DNA of 64,000 nucleotides from Prorocentrum cordatum. Taxonomy: Eukaryota; Sar; Dinophyceae; Prorocentrales; Prorocentraceae. Position 1 is the first letter of the stretch, and every line of letters begins with the position of its first letter. The stretch covers positions 43,501 through 107,500 of the forward strand of contig CAUYUJ010016359.1 in NCBI GenBank assembly GCA_963575745.1. The letters run 5' to 3'. The notes below the pieces were generated by a model. That model saw only the letters and a program-made list of their open reading frames with translations, made no database searches and was not told where the DNA came from. Of the stretch, positions 63,530 to 64,000 are shown in pieces. The position numbers were made by a program, and so were the translations under genes.

Positions 63530-64000
63530 CTCGTTCCCTGGACAGATCAGGACGAAAGTGTCTCGTTTTTTTCGGCCTCTGGGGGCCCTTCCCGACTCGG
63601 GATGAGACTCCGGCCCCAGGGAATGGGTCGAGACCCCTGGGGGTCGACGCTATGACAAAATCATGACGCTCGGGGGCCTGTCAGCCACGCGCAGACGGGG
63701 GTGGAGGAAGGGGGGGAGGAGGGCTTAGAGGCACCAAGGCGCGGTCCTTTTTCTGCAGATGTGAGGCCGGCTCCTCCTAAGAAGCAGCCTCCTTCTACGG
63801 AGCCTCCCCCCTTCCCCCTACCCCCCTTGTGCGCGCCGCCAAGGGTCGCCGCATCACCGACGTTCCAGCGGCGCGGCTCGATCTGGAGCTCGATTGTCTC
63901 CCTACCGTCTCTGATGCATCGGCGATGGAGCGCCATCCTACGGCCCCATCTGCTCAGGCCTCTATCCCCGTTGTGCGCGCCGCCAGTATTTGCTCTTGGC
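63530..64000. other. Gene-free sequence to the window end
   Basis: One AAGAAGCAGCCTCCTTCT unit at about 63780 links it to 37120-37195. Nothing else assigned. Confidence 0.4.

Overview
The window looks like nuclear DNA of a dinoflagellate. The decisive evidence is two exact copies (16983-17004 and 48095-48116) of the 22-base dinoflagellate spliced leader, core CCGTAGCCATTTTGGCTCAA. The high G+C, the abundance of GGA/CTC/GAC/ATC triplet arrays, the lack of recognisable host genes and the C-terminal Cys-rich domain of the LINE all fit. Genus cannot be fixed from sequence alone; a Prorocentrum-like or Symbiodiniaceae-like genome is possible.

Only two loci have convincing protein-coding content, and both are retrotransposons. 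On the minus strand, 16062-10218 is a LINE-type element: ORF1 (zinc finger plus coiled coil, 353 aa), a 15-codon mini-ORF whose stop overlaps the ORF2 start (ATGA), and an uninterrupted 1576-aa ORF2 (AP endonuclease, reverse transcriptase, CCHC knuckle, RNase H, C-terminal Cys-rich domain). On the plus strand, 48095-52612 is a DIRS-like, tyrosine-recombinase element: spliced-leader relict, gag-like ORF, an ORF that passes into RT/RNase H at a candidate -1 slippery site, and a tyrosine recombinase. Its RT carries one in-frame TGA, so this copy is probably defective.

The rest is repeat. Short non-autonomous elements with terminal inverted repeats occur in at least ten small families (called A-N here for reference). 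Some have clean target duplications: TA for families A and B, 5 bp for families F and I. There is also one SINE-like retroposon with a short A-tail and 22-bp target duplications (662-849). A composite element built on a ~52-bp satellite occurs twice in opposite orientation (5150-7390, interrupted; 21060-22690). Other arrays have periods of 83, 90, ~100 and 119 bp. A CTTGGG-rich minisatellite family occupies about ten loci, always in the same orientation. There is a 2.4-kb degenerate ATC/GTC tract (18405-20835) and many triplet arrays. These arrays create long stop-free frames in every phase, which are not genes.

Layout: 1-10 kb, small inverted-repeat elements and satellites; 10.2-17 kb, LINE, triplet arrays and spliced-leader relict; 17-26.5 kb, triplet arrays and the inverted satellite element; 26.7-31.3 kb, interleaved tandem arrays; 31-44 kb, mostly featureless with triplet arrays and inverted-repeat elements; 44.7-47.4 kb, CTTGGG and CA-rich arrays; 48-52.6 kb, DIRS-like element; 53-64 kb, a dense nest of inverted-repeat elements.
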